A stretch of DNA of 64,000 nucleotides from Phymorhynchus buccinoides (taxonomy: Eukaryota > Mollusca > Gastropoda > Neogastropoda > Raphitomidae). A program made the position numbers and the translations under genes. Below, in pieces: positions 35,321 to 47,102 of this stretch (position 1 is the stretch's first letter; the number at the start of each line of letters is the position of its first letter). Location of the stretch: positions 2,892,391-2,956,390 of the forward strand of contig CM065690.1 in the NCBI GenBank assembly GCA_017654935.2, written 5' to 3'. The notes beneath the pieces are model-generated. The model saw only the letters and a program-made list of their open reading frames with translations. It was not told where the DNA came from and searched no databases.

Positions 35321-35460
35321 GTATTAGAGATTTGACGTAATCCAAAGCTGTCACAGTGGTTTGTTTCCCAGTGTTACACTGACGTCATCAAATCATATGG
35401 TGTTGCTCACCAGTGTTAGAGAGTTTACGTCATCAAAAGCTGTTTGCCCGTGCTAAGTTC
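35320..35460. repeat. Three short units with CCAGTGTTA...TGACGTCATCAAA; one full CRE
   Basis: CCAGTATTAGAG, CCAGTGTTACACTGACG and CCAGTGTTAGAGAG each lead into ACGTAATCC/ACGTCATCAAA about 45-55 bp apart. The middle unit holds the palindrome TGACGTCA (35380-35387), the consensus CRE. It is directly 5' of the 43-bp satellite. Confidence 0.5.
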
Positions 35461-35479
35461 GCTGTCGACATTTACAGCA

Positions 35480-36690
35480 GTCAACAGTGTGCTTGCACGG
35501 TGCACTCAGAGAAACAGTCAGTCAACAGTGTGCTTGTATAATTTACACAGAGAAACATAATCAGTTGACCATGTGGTTGTATAATTTACACAGAGAAACA
35601 TAATCAGTTGACCATGTGGTTGTATAATTTACACAGAGAAACATAATCAGTTGACAATGTGGTTGTATAATATACACAGAGAAAGATGATCAGTTGACAA
35701 TGTGGTTGTATAATTTACACAGAGAAACATAATCAGTTGACCAATGTGGTTGTATAATTTACACAGAGAAACATAATCAGTTGACAATGTGGTTGTATAA
35801 TTTACACAGAGAAACATAATCAGTTGACAATGTGGTTGTATAATTTACACAGAGAAACATAATCAATCAACAATGTACTTGCATAATTTACACAGAGAAA
35901 CATAATCAATCAACAATGTACTTGCATAATTTACACAGAGAAACATAATCAATCAACAATGTGCTTGCATAATTTAGCGCACACATGAAACATAATCAGT
36001 TGACAATGTGGTATGCATAATATACCGCACAGAGAAAGTATGATCTATTGACTAATGTGGTTGCATAATTTACAGCAGAGAGACATAATCAGTTGACGAG
36101 GTGGTCTTGCATAATTGTACACAAAGAAAGGCTATAATCAGTTGACTAATGTGGTTGCATAATATAGCACCGAAAAATAGAGAGGATAGATGATCAAGTT
36201 GACAATGTGCTTGCATAAATATATCACAGAGATAACATGATCAATAGCTTGACGAGATGTGCTTGCACTAATATATCAACCCAGTAAAGATGATCATAGT
36301 TGACAATTGTGCTTGCATAATATACACAGAGAAAGATGATCAGTTGACAATGTGCTTGCATAATATACACAGAGAAAGATGATCAGTTGACAATGTGCTT
36401 GCATAATATACACAGAGAAAGATGATCAGTTGACAATGTGGTTGCATAATATTACACAGAGAAAGATGATCAGTTGACAATGTGGTTGCATAATTTACAC
36501 AGAGAAAGATGATCAGTTGACAATGTGCTTGCATAATATACACAGAGAAAGATGATCAGTTGACAATGTGGTTGCATAATTTACACAGAGAAAGATGATC
36601 AGTTGACAATGTGGTTGCATAATTTACACAGAGAAAGATGATCAGTTGACAATGTGGTTGCATAATATTACACAGAGAAAACATAACAGG
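35480..36690. repeat. 43-bp satellite, about 28 units
   Basis: Unit: CAGTTGACAATGTGGTTG, TATAATTTACACAGAGAAAC, ATAAT. The first third carries the TGTATAATTT/AACATAAT form, the last third the TGCATAATAT/AAGATGAT form. Between them (about 35975-36310) units carry many scattered one-base insertions. A partial unit reappears at 36717-36745. Period 43 is not a multiple of three; minus frames across it are spurious. Confidence 0.95.
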
Positions 36691-36749
36691 ACCATACATA
36701 GAACGATAAAAAAACCAGAATGTGGTTGCCTAATATAGATAATACACCA

Positions 36750-38180
36750 AAACGGGAATGCAAAGTGGAGAGTTCTGGTCAACCCACAACTTAGATGTTC
36801 TGCCGGTTCATATGCACCCTCAGGAAGTGATGTCTCTGGAGGGGTTACAAAAGTACAAGAATAAAAAGACGACCTTGAGTGATTATTAGACTGGTGATAA
36901 GAGATAGTCAAAAAGAAACCACTTTAAAGAATTTTTGTTGGCAATACTGTAAACACGCATAAAAGCAGAACAAAATAGGCTAGTTATGAACTCACGCCAA
37001 TGACAGTAGGAGAACTATGGCTGATGCTTGGCTGAGGCAACTCAACATTGATAATTACACAAATCTTTATCCAACAGGGACCAAGGCACTTCGTGGTCAC
37101 ACTAGGGAAAGTCGAAGAACATGGTTGCGAGAAAAGTAAATGTTGATTTATAATAAATATTTTGTAATAAGTACCTTGGTCCTGCAAATCAAAACGCACT
37201 GAACGCTAATGAGAGGCGCCAACAATGTGGACAGAGTAGAACTGGGTTATGGAGTACATTATAATCGTCTGGAGATGGAAGGCAAAATGTGTTGTCGCGG
37301 GCTTATTTGGAAAATGAACGCTTAAATCTGATGGTCGCAATATAGCCTACTCATTTAAGCATCAGTTTAAAATAATTAATTATGTTGCTGCTGTCATGTG
37401 CACTATGTGTAAGTAGTGTTTCTGTCTCCATTAAGCCCTGCCACTGGCCGGCCTCCCTTCTCCTTTTCGTGGTTCCTAAGGCGTATATGTTGTATGGCCT
37501 ACTTATGGAAGCACGACATGGGTGCTATAGTGCTCGACCTGTGTATAGCGCTAATCCGATCTTAGGCCTGCAATCAATGCTTTGCCTCTACTGAACAGCT
37601 AATTAGTGGGCAGGTGCTATGTATTGAAAGTAGGGTGGTCAGGCGTTGCCAATATGGTTTGCTGCGCAAGAAAATTGATTTTTTGGTATTTGGTGGCTAT
37701 TGGTATCTAAACCGGCCAAACAAAAATATTGTCTTTAAAAGTTCATTTTCTTGCCGGAGCCCGCTGCCATTCATTTGGGGGAGGGGGGACATCCGGCGTA
37801 TGAAAACTTAATACCTGGAGGCAGGTATTTCAATTTTAAGTTTTCGCATAATCTTGGGCCTATTTTTTGGCAATCGAATATAGGTCAGTTTTTATAACTT
37901 TGTTATGAATGGTTCCGTGTATAAGCTATAAGACATCATAGCTAGATTGTTCTTCAAAAGCTTAGTTTATGACTTTGACAATAATAAAACAAGCGATTTA
38001 TAGCTATTTAAGGACCTATATTGCAATGATGTCAAGAAAATTAGCTATGGTACAAATGCAAGTTGACTAAAAGAATGTTTGATTACTATTTAGTATACCT
38101 TCAATTTACAGTTAAAATACATGGGCCTAATATAGCTCACATAATTATCTACATATTAGTCATTCTATGTATGATGTAAT
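36750..38180. other. AT-rich spacer with one hairpin
   Basis: No gene recognised. At 37798-37850 GAAAACTTAATACCTG is followed by CAGGTATTTCAATTTTAAG then TTTTCGCATA, forming a stem with an eight-base bulge. Confidence 0.4.
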
Positions 38181-38182
38181 GT

Positions 38183-38268
38183 AGGGGGTGGGGGGTGGGG
38201 AGGTGCTGGGGTAGCTGGGGTTGGGGGGGGGGGGGGGGGGGGGAGGGGGGAGGGGGGGGGGAGGGGGT
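38183..38268. repeat. Poly-G rich tract
   Basis: About 85 bp, of which more than 70 are G, in runs separated by T, A or C. Strong G-quadruplex potential on plus. Confidence 0.9.
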
Positions 38269-38269
38269 T

Positions 38270-39386
38270 CCTTGTGCCGCTGTCAATGCCTGCGAAGAAA
38301 ATGCGAGGTAGTCATGGCCATCATTGTCTTGGCAAGTTTTTGTTTTTTCTCAGTGACATTGCTAATAGCTTATTAATAGACATTTTTCGTCATGGCTGTT
38401 ACGATTTGGATGTAGAGACTATTTACCAAGCTTAAAGAAAGGCACCTCTCTGATGAACAATGTGCACTAAAAATATCACGGCAGTACGAGTTTAAACTGA
38501 TTACAAATATGGTCAGCGCCTAAGGTTGCTCAAGAGTCTTTACAGGCAGCTGATGCAATTTGTGATGTTTCACACAAGCTACTTGCATGCCACTTTACGA
38601 CTCGTTTTGTCATTCATTCAAACAGGTACAAGACTTTCCGTCAAAGAAGGGGGCTAAAGGCACTGATCATCTTTGTGATGTTTAAGGGACTAGCTACTGC
38701 ATCAACTATGACTGTTCTCGTTTTTCATTCCTCAAAGCAGGTACAAGTTCAAGTCTTAAACCCAACATAGGCAGTAAGCTACTATTACTTCGGCGTGCCA
38801 CACGATTAAGGCTGTAATTTTGTCATGTTTAGCCGAGGCACGTGTGAATGTATCTTTGTTGGCATATTTCCAGTGCCAGACTACGATATTCTTCATGTTG
38901 CATGGATATATGATGATTTTCGTGACAAAAGGATACTTCGGCTGACTATTTACCATGTTTACATTCCTTGAGATGTGAATTGTCAAAAACAGTTGATTAG
39001 TATACCGCCTGATTGAGCTATTATAAAGCACCTTTAAAGTCCTGCGTTTCGGCGATGATAGTTATGGTCTCATAGCATGTAGACTGTCAGTATTCTGCAT
39101 AGCGATAATAGACTCTAATTGTTGATGGCCTGATGGTTCTGTCAGAGCATTGAGGTAAGCATGCTGCGGTCAAGTGAAGACACAGTCCTGCAGGATCTGC
39201 TTACGGGCGTCAAGGCTTTCATGCAAAATGAGTATGTGTGATGATGCTGGTTCTGGTTTGCTGTGGAAGTCTACGTTATTTCGTTATGCATCATGGAAGA
39301 TATTGCGGCTACTTAGAATAAAACTTCTAGTAGGAAGCGCAGTTACCACAGGGCAACAGTTAATTCATACATCAGAAAAGTCAATA
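38270..39386. other. Spacer
   Basis: No gene recognised. The 89-codon plus frame 39174-39443 runs into the A-tract described next; it has no recognised motif. Confidence 0.35.
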
Positions 39387-39409
39387 AATAAAAAAAAAAA
39401 AAAAAAAAA
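39380..39409 (+). other. AATAAA followed by A-tract (possible retrocopy 3' end)
   Basis: GTCAATAAATAAAAAAAAAA with a run of about 20 A. An AATAAA signal leading into a long A-run suggests the 3' end of a processed retrocopy in plus orientation, with the body upstream. No parent gene could be identified. Confidence 0.3.
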
Positions 39410-39639
39410 TGTATGTTTTATTATCGCGTGTCTAAAAAAGTAGAAATCTGGCTGGCGGTGCTAGGTGCCCACAGTAAGGCACTAGATACTGACATTAAGC
39501 ACACGCTAATGTAATGAGCAATAACAGTAAGATGCTATTGTATGATCAATAATACAACATAGAGATGTAAGTTATATAGAGTATAGTAATAACACCAACC
39601 AAGTAACACATCAAATATTAGACTATACATTGTTGGGCA

Positions 39640-39806
39640 TGTATGTGTGTGTGTGGTATGTGTGCGTGTGCGTGTGTGCGTGTGTGCGTTGTTGCGTGTG
39701 TGGTGTATATGTGTGTGCGTGCGTGCGTGGCGAAAGTGTGTGCGTGTGTGTGTACGTATATGAGTGTGTGTGTGTGTGTGTTGTGTATGTGTGTGTGTGT
39801 GTGTGA
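39640..39806. repeat. Interrupted (GT)n microsatellite
   Basis: GTGTGCGTGC-type repeat with interruptions; open frames on both strands are artefacts. Confidence 0.95.
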
Positions 39807-39849
39807 CGTATATATTATACTAGACACTACCAAATGGGAGATTGAAAAA

Positions 39850-41820
39850 GAGAAAGTGTAACAAACACAACTCGACTAACCGATTTCCCAATATTTTCGA
39901 TGTTTTAATTATCAATCTTCGCTCGGGAGACACCTTTTCTTCAAGAATGAACCCTCAGGAGTGGTGTAGATGAACAACGAATGATTGAAACTCTAGCAAT
40001 CACCAGACTAATCATTTTGATTTAGGCGTATTCGCGTGTCCATCTGCAGTGGGCCGGCTATCTATCATCACATCCCTGCCCTTACGAATTTATAACGGGT
40101 TAACTGCCACTGCACCGCGTAACCGTCCTATTTCTATACTCGCTAACCTCCTCTCCTATTTTCTAGTTTTGAATTCACAGTGAAGAATTAACATTATTTT
40201 TTCCCTAAATGTAAACATTCAATTCACCTCTATCCTGACAGTGGTGACTTTAACGCAAATTAAGTAAATAAGCAAGCGAGAATATAAGAAAGAGAACTAC
40301 TACATCATTTAAACAAAGTTTCGTATATAAATGGCATAATTATAAAGACATAGTTTAACTGTAAATATAAAATGCAATTAAAAAGTCATAAAAATTAAAG
40401 TGGCAGTGCTGCGCAACCTCGACTGTACATGCTTGTGGTAAGAACAGCTCCTATGAGGTCCGCGTACCTTCACGACTCGCTGAAAAAAAAACTTAGGTTT
40501 ATTGTTATAGTGGATGCATACTCAGGTCATCACCACACACGCGGGTCGCGATGCTAGACATTAGGTCTAACAGCACGAAAGTTAGAGAGGGAGAATGAGA
40601 GGTCGTGGGGGGTGTTGTAAGGGGGGAGAATGGAGGACTTTGTGAAAGTCGCGGGATAGGTGAACGTAGTATAGCAGAAGAAGTACAGCACGCGAAGGAC
40701 CAGAGTAGGAGTGTAGAGGGTGCACGAGGTATCGAGTAGAACTTATTAAGGGCAGGTATACAAGAAGAAGTGAAGTCGAAGTAGTGGGTGGGAGAATCCC
40801 CAACAAGAAAGAACGAGAATTAAGGAAGTGAGATAGATCAGGGAGGAAGGAGCAACGGGGAAGACACACTATATTAGTATGTATGAAAGGTAAATCCCGT
40901 TACTTGCTTGGGTGGCACCCCGTAACAATCAGTTGCATTTGGGTTGTTCTGGTAAAAGCTAGTGAAATAGTGTAAAATAAATGCAATTAAAACAAGTAAA
41001 GGAGGGGCAGAAGGTTTTGGAATTTTGCTTTTTATTTTCGCTAGCTCGAATTTATCGCGAACTACGTAGTGCGTCGCGGCTTCCTCATGGGTGAGTAGTT
41101 TACTGCAACATACAATAAGCACTGTTGACGGCGAAAAATTAATCATATTAGCTTACACACAAATGAACCTGATTACTTACTTTCAAATATAGCTATAATA
41201 TAATATATATACTATAGTTTGGGCTTTGATAATAGCTTTTCCTGTTTCCTACTGATTCTTTGAAAAAGGGGGAACCTCATAAACAAAACCATTTAATGTT
41301 AACTTTGAGTAATGTTCGTGCTCAAAAAATAAAAAAAAAAAATTTTTATACAATTAAAACAAAAAATTAAAAAATTAAAAAGGTTATATTATTAATTGTG
41401 GCTGGATCTACTTTTTCTCAAGTCCGCAATGGGGGTAGGGATCAGTGGCCTTAGATGTCGAATAGACAGGCTGGTTTCATCTTGAGATAGATCGTGCCGT
41501 CAGTTTGCATGAATTGGCCTGCAAAATTGACTCTGTCCAGTGGAGGCCAACCTGAGCAAAATAAAAATAGACATTCTACAAGAGGAAGGTAGTCCTGCCC
41601 CTGCAATCAAATCGAAAATCCACAATAAAAGCAAACCAAGCACAAAAGTTTAAACCAGAAATAGTAAAAATCTTATGAAAATATAATGTAAAATGAACAA
41701 AAATAATAATGTCTGCGAAATTTTAATTTCAAAACCTAATATGACATAGACTAGGATGGTAACTACTGAGATGGATCCAAATTAAGGATAAAGATAGCAT
41801 GTGAAAGAAAAATCTCGTGG
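39850..41820. other. AT-rich spacer
   Basis: Opposing short frames only (40582-40869 and 40874-41146 on minus are Leu/Ser/Pro-rich without motifs). A/T homopolymer patches at 41326-41380. Nothing assigned. Confidence 0.35.
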
Positions 41821-41829
41821 AATAGCCTA

Positions 41830-42100
41830 GGGGTTCTTAGTGCTTCGCACCTTCGATGAATTAGCCCCACCCTGATGACCTGAATGTCTTAGGTTGGACA
41901 ACAAAGTTATTAACTAGTCAAGCAGTCGCGCGACAACATTTTGGCCGCAGTGACCTTCGATTCTTTGACCCATTGACCTCATGTTCGACCTAGGCCTAGA
42001 TATTGTAAGTAGCCATCCGCAAGAAGAATGTCAGCACCTGCGTGGCCCTCCGTTCGTGAAAACGCTGTCGCGGGTCGATAACGGACAGTCAAGGAACTAA
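41830..42100. repeat. Diverged copy of the TGACCTTxGA repeat
   Basis: GCAGTGACCTTCGATTC, TTTGACCCATTGACCTCATG, CCTAGGCCTAGATATTGTAA and GTAGCCATCC follow the same order as in 15290-15370 (CAGTGACCAGGACC, CGGCCTAGATATTCTTATAG, CTACC). Similarity is patchy, so this is an old pair. Confidence 0.5.
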
Positions 42101-42195
42101 AACTGACAACATTGGTGGTGAAGCCATTAGCAGCATTCGCTTCACGGCTGTTTGGTAATTGTTAAAAACATGAGGGATTAGAGCAGGACCAGACA

Positions 42196-42418
42196 GGGGG
42201 GCCGTTTCACAATGAGCTAAACGTTACGTTGGCGTAAGCGCAAATCGGCAAAAAACGGTACTAAGAAAAACACTTTTCGTTTGCCGATTGTTTGCGTGAC
42301 GTTTCTTGTTCTTGACTTGGTCATAAAGTTTGTTTAAAATAATAGTTTTTTGACCAATCAGACAAGAGCTTGTAATATTCTTTTCAAACGTTTTTTATAA
42401 AGTGTGTCTTATGGCCCC
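42196..42418. mobile_element. Fold-back MITE-like element
   Basis: Strong stem between GCGTAAGCGCAAATCGGCAA (42232 on) and TTTGCCGATTGTTTGCGTGA (42280 on). Weaker end similarity between GGGGGGCCGTTTCACAATGA at the left and the complement of TTTATAAAGTGTGTCTTATG then GCCCC at the right suggests the boundaries. No coding capacity. Confidence 0.6.
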
Positions 42419-42608
42419 GTTCTGGCCGCAAGCGTATTCGCGCCGAGCGACACCCGTTATCTAGAGAAACTCGACCCTGTATGCTTAACGGTCGGGCATG
42501 ACTCAAAACATATATCATTGTTCGCATGCATCATATGGGGCCCCCCGAGCGTTCGCGCGATGACTTACTCATTCTTCTGTCTTGCATACTCACCTAAAAT
42601 TAATCCCT

Positions 42609-42613
42609 CCCCC

Positions 42614-42671
<58 letters not shown>

Positions 42672-42724
42672 ACCCCCCCCCCCCCCCCCCCCCTCTCCCC
42701 CCCCCCCCCCCCCCCCCCCCCCCC
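42609..42724. repeat. Poly-C tract, about 116 bp
   Basis: Almost pure C with single A, T, T interruptions. The minus strand is an extreme G-run with G-quadruplex potential. Length is likely uncertain in the assembly. Pro-rich and Gly-rich open frames are artefacts. Confidence 0.95.
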
Positions 42725-42947
42725 GACACCCATTCAAGCGTACAAAATACTAAGCCAAGTTCTCTTTTCATATCTTTTATATCATCTTAAAACAACAAGT
42801 GACTATACTAATATTCATACCCTTCTGAACTTAATACCCAACCAACTTATCTCTGCTATGCTCTTCCAATAATCACTTGGGTAACAAACAACCAAACGCT
42901 TTTCGTATTACATATATTAGGAAACAGCACGGGAAATAGTGGGACAA

Positions 42948-43184
42948 ATTAGGGGAAGGACGGGCGTAAAAAGCGCATGGGCGGGTAAGAAGCCCACCCC
43001 AATTATACTACATGAAATGAAGCAAAATTCAGTCCCATTTTGGCCCATGATGACGAGCGTAATGTCTAGCATTCGTCTCATGGGCCAGAATTTGACTGAA
43101 ATTTTCTTTATTTCATGAGATATTGGGGGGGTGGCTTCTTTACCCGCCCATGACGACTTTTTTACCACCGTCTTCCCCTTATTA
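42948..43184. mobile_element. Fold-back MITE-like element, about 237 bp, near-perfect hairpin
   Basis: The two halves are inverted copies: ATTAGGGGAAGGACGG / CCGTCTTCCCCTTAT at the ends, CATGGGCGGGTAAGAAGCC / GGCTTCTTTACCCGCCCATG, ATGAAATGAAG / CTTTATTTCAT, AAAATTCAGTC / GACTGAAATTTT, and GGCCCATGATGACGA / CGTCTCATGGGCC around a loop of about 15 bases (43061-43075). No coding capacity. ATT flanks both ends but the target-site duplication is not certain. Confidence 0.9.
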
Positions 43185-43649
43185 CAATGGTGTTTTTTTT
43201 CAAATTCGGTAGTTATTACACCTAATTAGTCAATATATTTTTCAAATCCCTTATTCTCAGACCGTATTGTTTGCTGCGCATTTCGTTCTCTGAAAGCCAC
43301 TGTAGATGTCAATAATTGCCGCTAATAAACGGCAGGTGGATATTACGGAAGAAGAAGAAGAAGACAGTCCGTAGCGTGTCCGATTGTTTATCCGAGTCCA
43401 TGTTTTGGTAACCCAGATACAAAGATCTCGTATTAAATACGTCATACGAATTAACATGTGTAATGGAGGTTATCTACAGTAACGTGATACCGAAGAAAGC
43501 ATTTAAATAAAAAAATCTGCCCGTTGTTAATTTAATCAAAGGCACGTCTCTCCGATCGAAGCTAATCACAGCACCAAATGGAATTTGTATGATATTTTTC
43601 CTTTTTTAAAAAAAAAAATACAAGTGTAACATTACAACACCGCAAACAG

Positions 43650-43977
43650 GAACAACAACAAGTGTCAAGTGACGTTGTTTTATTCACAAAAGACGACACA
43701 ACAAAACAACTGGAATATTTCGGTCGAATCTCGAATGTGCCTTTCTGTTATCAAACATAGACACACAGATAACAGTAACATTCACAAAGTGGATGCAGAG
43801 GGGAAGCATTACTTTTTTCTTCTTATTTTGACTCCTTGTGCCTAATATTTGCTGGTTTTGCTTTTTGTTGCGCGTCATTGCCTGACACAGGCGCCATTCG
43901 CCGACATATCCAGTTGTTATTGGTTTGTTGTTGACTTCTTGTGAATAAAATAACGTCACTTTACACTTGGTGTTAAG
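43650..43977. mobile_element. MITE-like element with about 65-bp inverted ends
   Basis: AAGTGTCAAGTGACGTTGTT, TTATTCACAAAAGACG, ACAAAACAACTGGAATATTT and CGGTCGAAT on the left are matched inverted on the right by ATTCGCCGACATATCCAGTT, GTTATTGGTTTGTTG, CTTGTGAATAAAATAACGTC and ACTTTACACTTGG. The centre (43730-43890) is unique. A 98-codon minus frame spans it without any transposase motif. Confidence 0.85.
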
Positions 43978-44269
43978 CAAGTTTTATTCGAGCTAAAATG
44001 GTTGGTTTTACGTCCTCTTAGTCTGAACCAGACACATATGGGACAGTTGTAAATACACACTTGGTGGGATATCAATACTGGAGGCAATGCCGGAGCGGCA
44101 GTACAGAAACACCGGTAAAGTCCCGATTTAAAAAAATTAATAAAAATAGCTAGAAGCGGTGACCACACCTCATCGGCTCTATGCACCGCACCACAAGTGG
44201 TAAAATATATAGCAAAGTTTGTTAACATAATACATTTGCAGGTGTACACAAAATATTGTATGAGCACAA

Positions 44270-45236
44270 CAAGCTCTGTAAGCTTATAAGCGCACCTCTA
44301 AAAACGTTTTACACCTTCTTGTTGTGTGTTTTTGTTTGTTTGTAGTTCAGCGATTCGTTGCAGTCTGTTCAGTTGGTTGAATTTTAATTTTGTTATCTTA
44401 CAATTACAACGGGCCCCCATCTCCCTTCAGGTCGTCAAAAAAAAAATCGCTCAATAGACAAATTCGGGGAAAAAACTAGGGGAGAGCACTCTTAAAAATT
44501 AGAGAGTTGTATTACCATCAATTTAGCTCGGTCAATACTATAGCAACCATGGCAGCATGGCCGTCGAAGCTTGAAACGCAGGATGCCATTGTCAGCACTT
44601 CCAAACATTTTGTTTTTGCAAAAAAAAGTGGCTGGCAGTTACAACAAAGTCATAGAACTTGCCAAACTGTTAAGTAAAATTTATAAAATTACATCCATTT
44701 TTTTAGAACGACGCTAATGCGCTCTACATTGCTGTGTGTTCTCCATGCCAACACACGAAAGCGAGGGCTGGGGAATTTACCTGCATGGTAGAGTAACATC
44801 CCCTGTTGACCGATTGAATTAGGCGAGATCACTCCCACACGCCAGAAATTACTCCCCCTTATTATTTCCGAACAATTCCTATTCACACGACATTATCGTC
44901 ACCCTTCTCTTCTTTTATCGACCCTCTCTTCGTCCTTCTCTCCTTCAGTTTTCCTCCCTTCCTTGACCACTCTCATGTCGATCCATCCACTGTACCACAC
45001 GCTGGCACAGCAGCTCCGTGTCCGGCGTCTTCTTCTAGTAGTAGGGGAAGTGTCAAGTGGTGGTGGTTGGTGGTTAGCACGCGCGGGGAGAGGGAGATGG
45101 ACAAGTCCCTGGAGACCTTGACCTTTGGTCTCGCGCAGGAGCAAGGTCCAAGCCCCCGAGCAAGACGGCCATGAGCGAACCCCACCACCACGTAGGCTCT
45201 GCGACCGTCCTCCGTCCGTTTGTCCTGCGGAGAGAA
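44270..45236. other. Spacer, GC-rich toward 45.2 kb
   Basis: Nothing assigned. Minus frames of 82-128 codons over 44899-45322 overlap one another in different frames in GC-rich DNA; they have Arg-rich low-complexity sequence and no motif. Confidence 0.35.
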
Positions 45237-45325
45237 TGCGAATACGAACACGAATGAATACGAACACGATTTCTAATACGAACACGAATTCGAATACGAA
45301 ACACGAATTCGAATACGAGCACGAA
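45237..45325. repeat. Short tandem array of GAATACGAACAC
   Basis: Hexamer-like GAATAC/GAACAC/GAATTC units in series over about 90 bp. Confidence 0.9.
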
Positions 45326-45494
45326 TATTCTTAGGAGGTGAAATGGAAATCATTGAGGCTTGTACATTTTGATGTGTGTTTTATTCCCGCCCTAGTAACA
45401 CAACCGTGATGAATGAAAATGATAGATTGAGGGAGGGTAGATGCAAAACCACAAAAAAACAAAAACACACCTCTACATAAAGTCGTATCATATA

Positions 45495-46770
45495 CTAGGA
45501 GAGAGGAACGGCAGACAGACCGAGAGAATGAGGGAGGATAGAGAGGGAGACGGAGAAGCGAGAAGAGACCGAAGGAGAGACTGGAGAGAGAGGAGATGAG
45601 AGCACGAGAGAGGGACCCGATGACGAGAGAGAGAGAGAGTGTAGAGAGAGAGAGGAGAGGAGATGGAGAGCTGAGAGAGAGATTAGGGGTGGGAGAGGAC
45701 AGACCAGAGACAGACAATAGATTATGAGGTGAGAGGGATGACGCGAGAGAGGACAAGAGGAGAGATTAGAGATAGTTAGAGAGAGAGTATCGAGGAAGGA
45801 GAGAGACGGAGAGAGAGCGATGAGAGAGAGAAGACGGAGTTGAGAGTGGAGAAGAGAGAGAGAGAGATTCAGAGAGAGAGTAGAGGAGATGAGGAGAGAG
45901 AGAGAGAGAGGGAACGAGAGAGAAGAGAGAGACAGGACTGTGAAAGGAAGATGAGAGCGGAGGAGAGGACGGGGGGGTGGGGTCGGTACAGAACAGGACA
46001 GGATGACAGCGAAAGAACCGATGAGTGAGAGGAGAAGAGGAGCGAGAGAGAGAGGAGGACGAGAGGAGAGAAGAGGAGAGAAGAGAGGAGGAATGAGAAG
46101 AAGACGAGAGGAGAGAGAGAGACGACAAATTGCCGGAGAGAGCATGGCAGCGAGGATGATGAGAGTGAGAGATCCCCGGAGGACTGGCGAGCGAGTGAGT
46201 AGACGAGAGACAGACAGAGACAGACCAATAGACATGATTGAGAGGGAGTAGACGATGGGGGATGAGAGCGAGGGAGAAGGTGGAGGAGAGACGATGAAGA
46301 CGATCGAGAGAGAGTGACGACGAGAGAGAGAGAGAGAGAGCGAGAGGAAGAGAGGAAGAGAGAGGACTGAGAGAGGAGTAGACGACAGACAGAGAGAGAG
46401 GGATGAGGAGTGAGAGAGGAGACAGGAGAGGAGAAGAGAGAAGAGACGAGAGAGAGAGATGCGAGAGAGGGACGGGGATGGAGAGACAGACAGAGACCAG
46501 ACAAATAGAATGAGTGTCTCGTGTGAGAGAGGGACAGAGATGAACGAGAGAAGAGAGAGAGAGGAGAAGAGGAGAGAGAGATTGAGATGAGAGAGAGAGA
46601 AGAGACTTTTTTTTTGGAGAAGACAAGAGACGAGAGAGAGAAGAGATGGGAGGAGAGACGAGAGAGAGAGAGAGAGAGAGACGAGAGAGATGATGACGAG
46701 AGAGAGAAAGAGAGAGAGATAGGACAGATACAGACAGAGGGAAAGAAAGAGAGTGATATCGCCGTCGCTG
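45495..46770. repeat. Purine-rich (GA)n block, 1.3 kb
   Basis: GAGAGA with GACGAG, GGAGG and ATGAG interruptions. The Ser/Leu-rich minus frames of 246, 286 and 318 codons overlap in all three frames, which shows they are composition artefacts and not genes. Potential triplex-forming mirror tract. Confidence 0.95.
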
Positions 46771-47059
46771 ACAAAAATGCCTTTCTCAGAGTATCGCGGC
46801 CCCTACAGGTGAATGGGCTATACATCGTCTAAAGCGACTCATTGTGTAAAAAGGCCATAGCCCCACTCACATAATCAGATAACAATAGGGGCGATAATGT
46901 CAACCTCCCACTCGAGCAGTAGTATTGGCCCCGCTCCCCGCGCTCCATAGCCCAGGCCTCCTGACAGGACAGACAATTCAAGAACACGCGCGCACCACAA
47001 ACGCAGAAGTGCAAGAAACACGCATGGCAAAGACATTATTCTTTGTATTTATGCAAGCA

Positions 47060-47061
47060 CG

Positions 47062-47102
<41 letters not shown>

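Noticed and set aside
35480..36690. Regular repeat array considered as CRISPR
   Set aside because: Units are directly adjacent with no unique spacers, context is eukaryotic and no cas-like genes exist. It is a satellite.
42404..42872. Pro-rich and Gly-rich frames
   Set aside because: Produced by the poly-C tract.
43684..43980. 98-codon minus frame spanning a MITE-like element, considered as a transposase
   Set aside because: Part of it reads the inverted ends, and there is no catalytic DDE pattern or helix-turn-helix motif.
45495..46825. Ser/Leu-rich minus frames of 246, 286 and 318 codons
   Set aside because: Three overlapping frames of a GA repeat; no unique sequence or motif.
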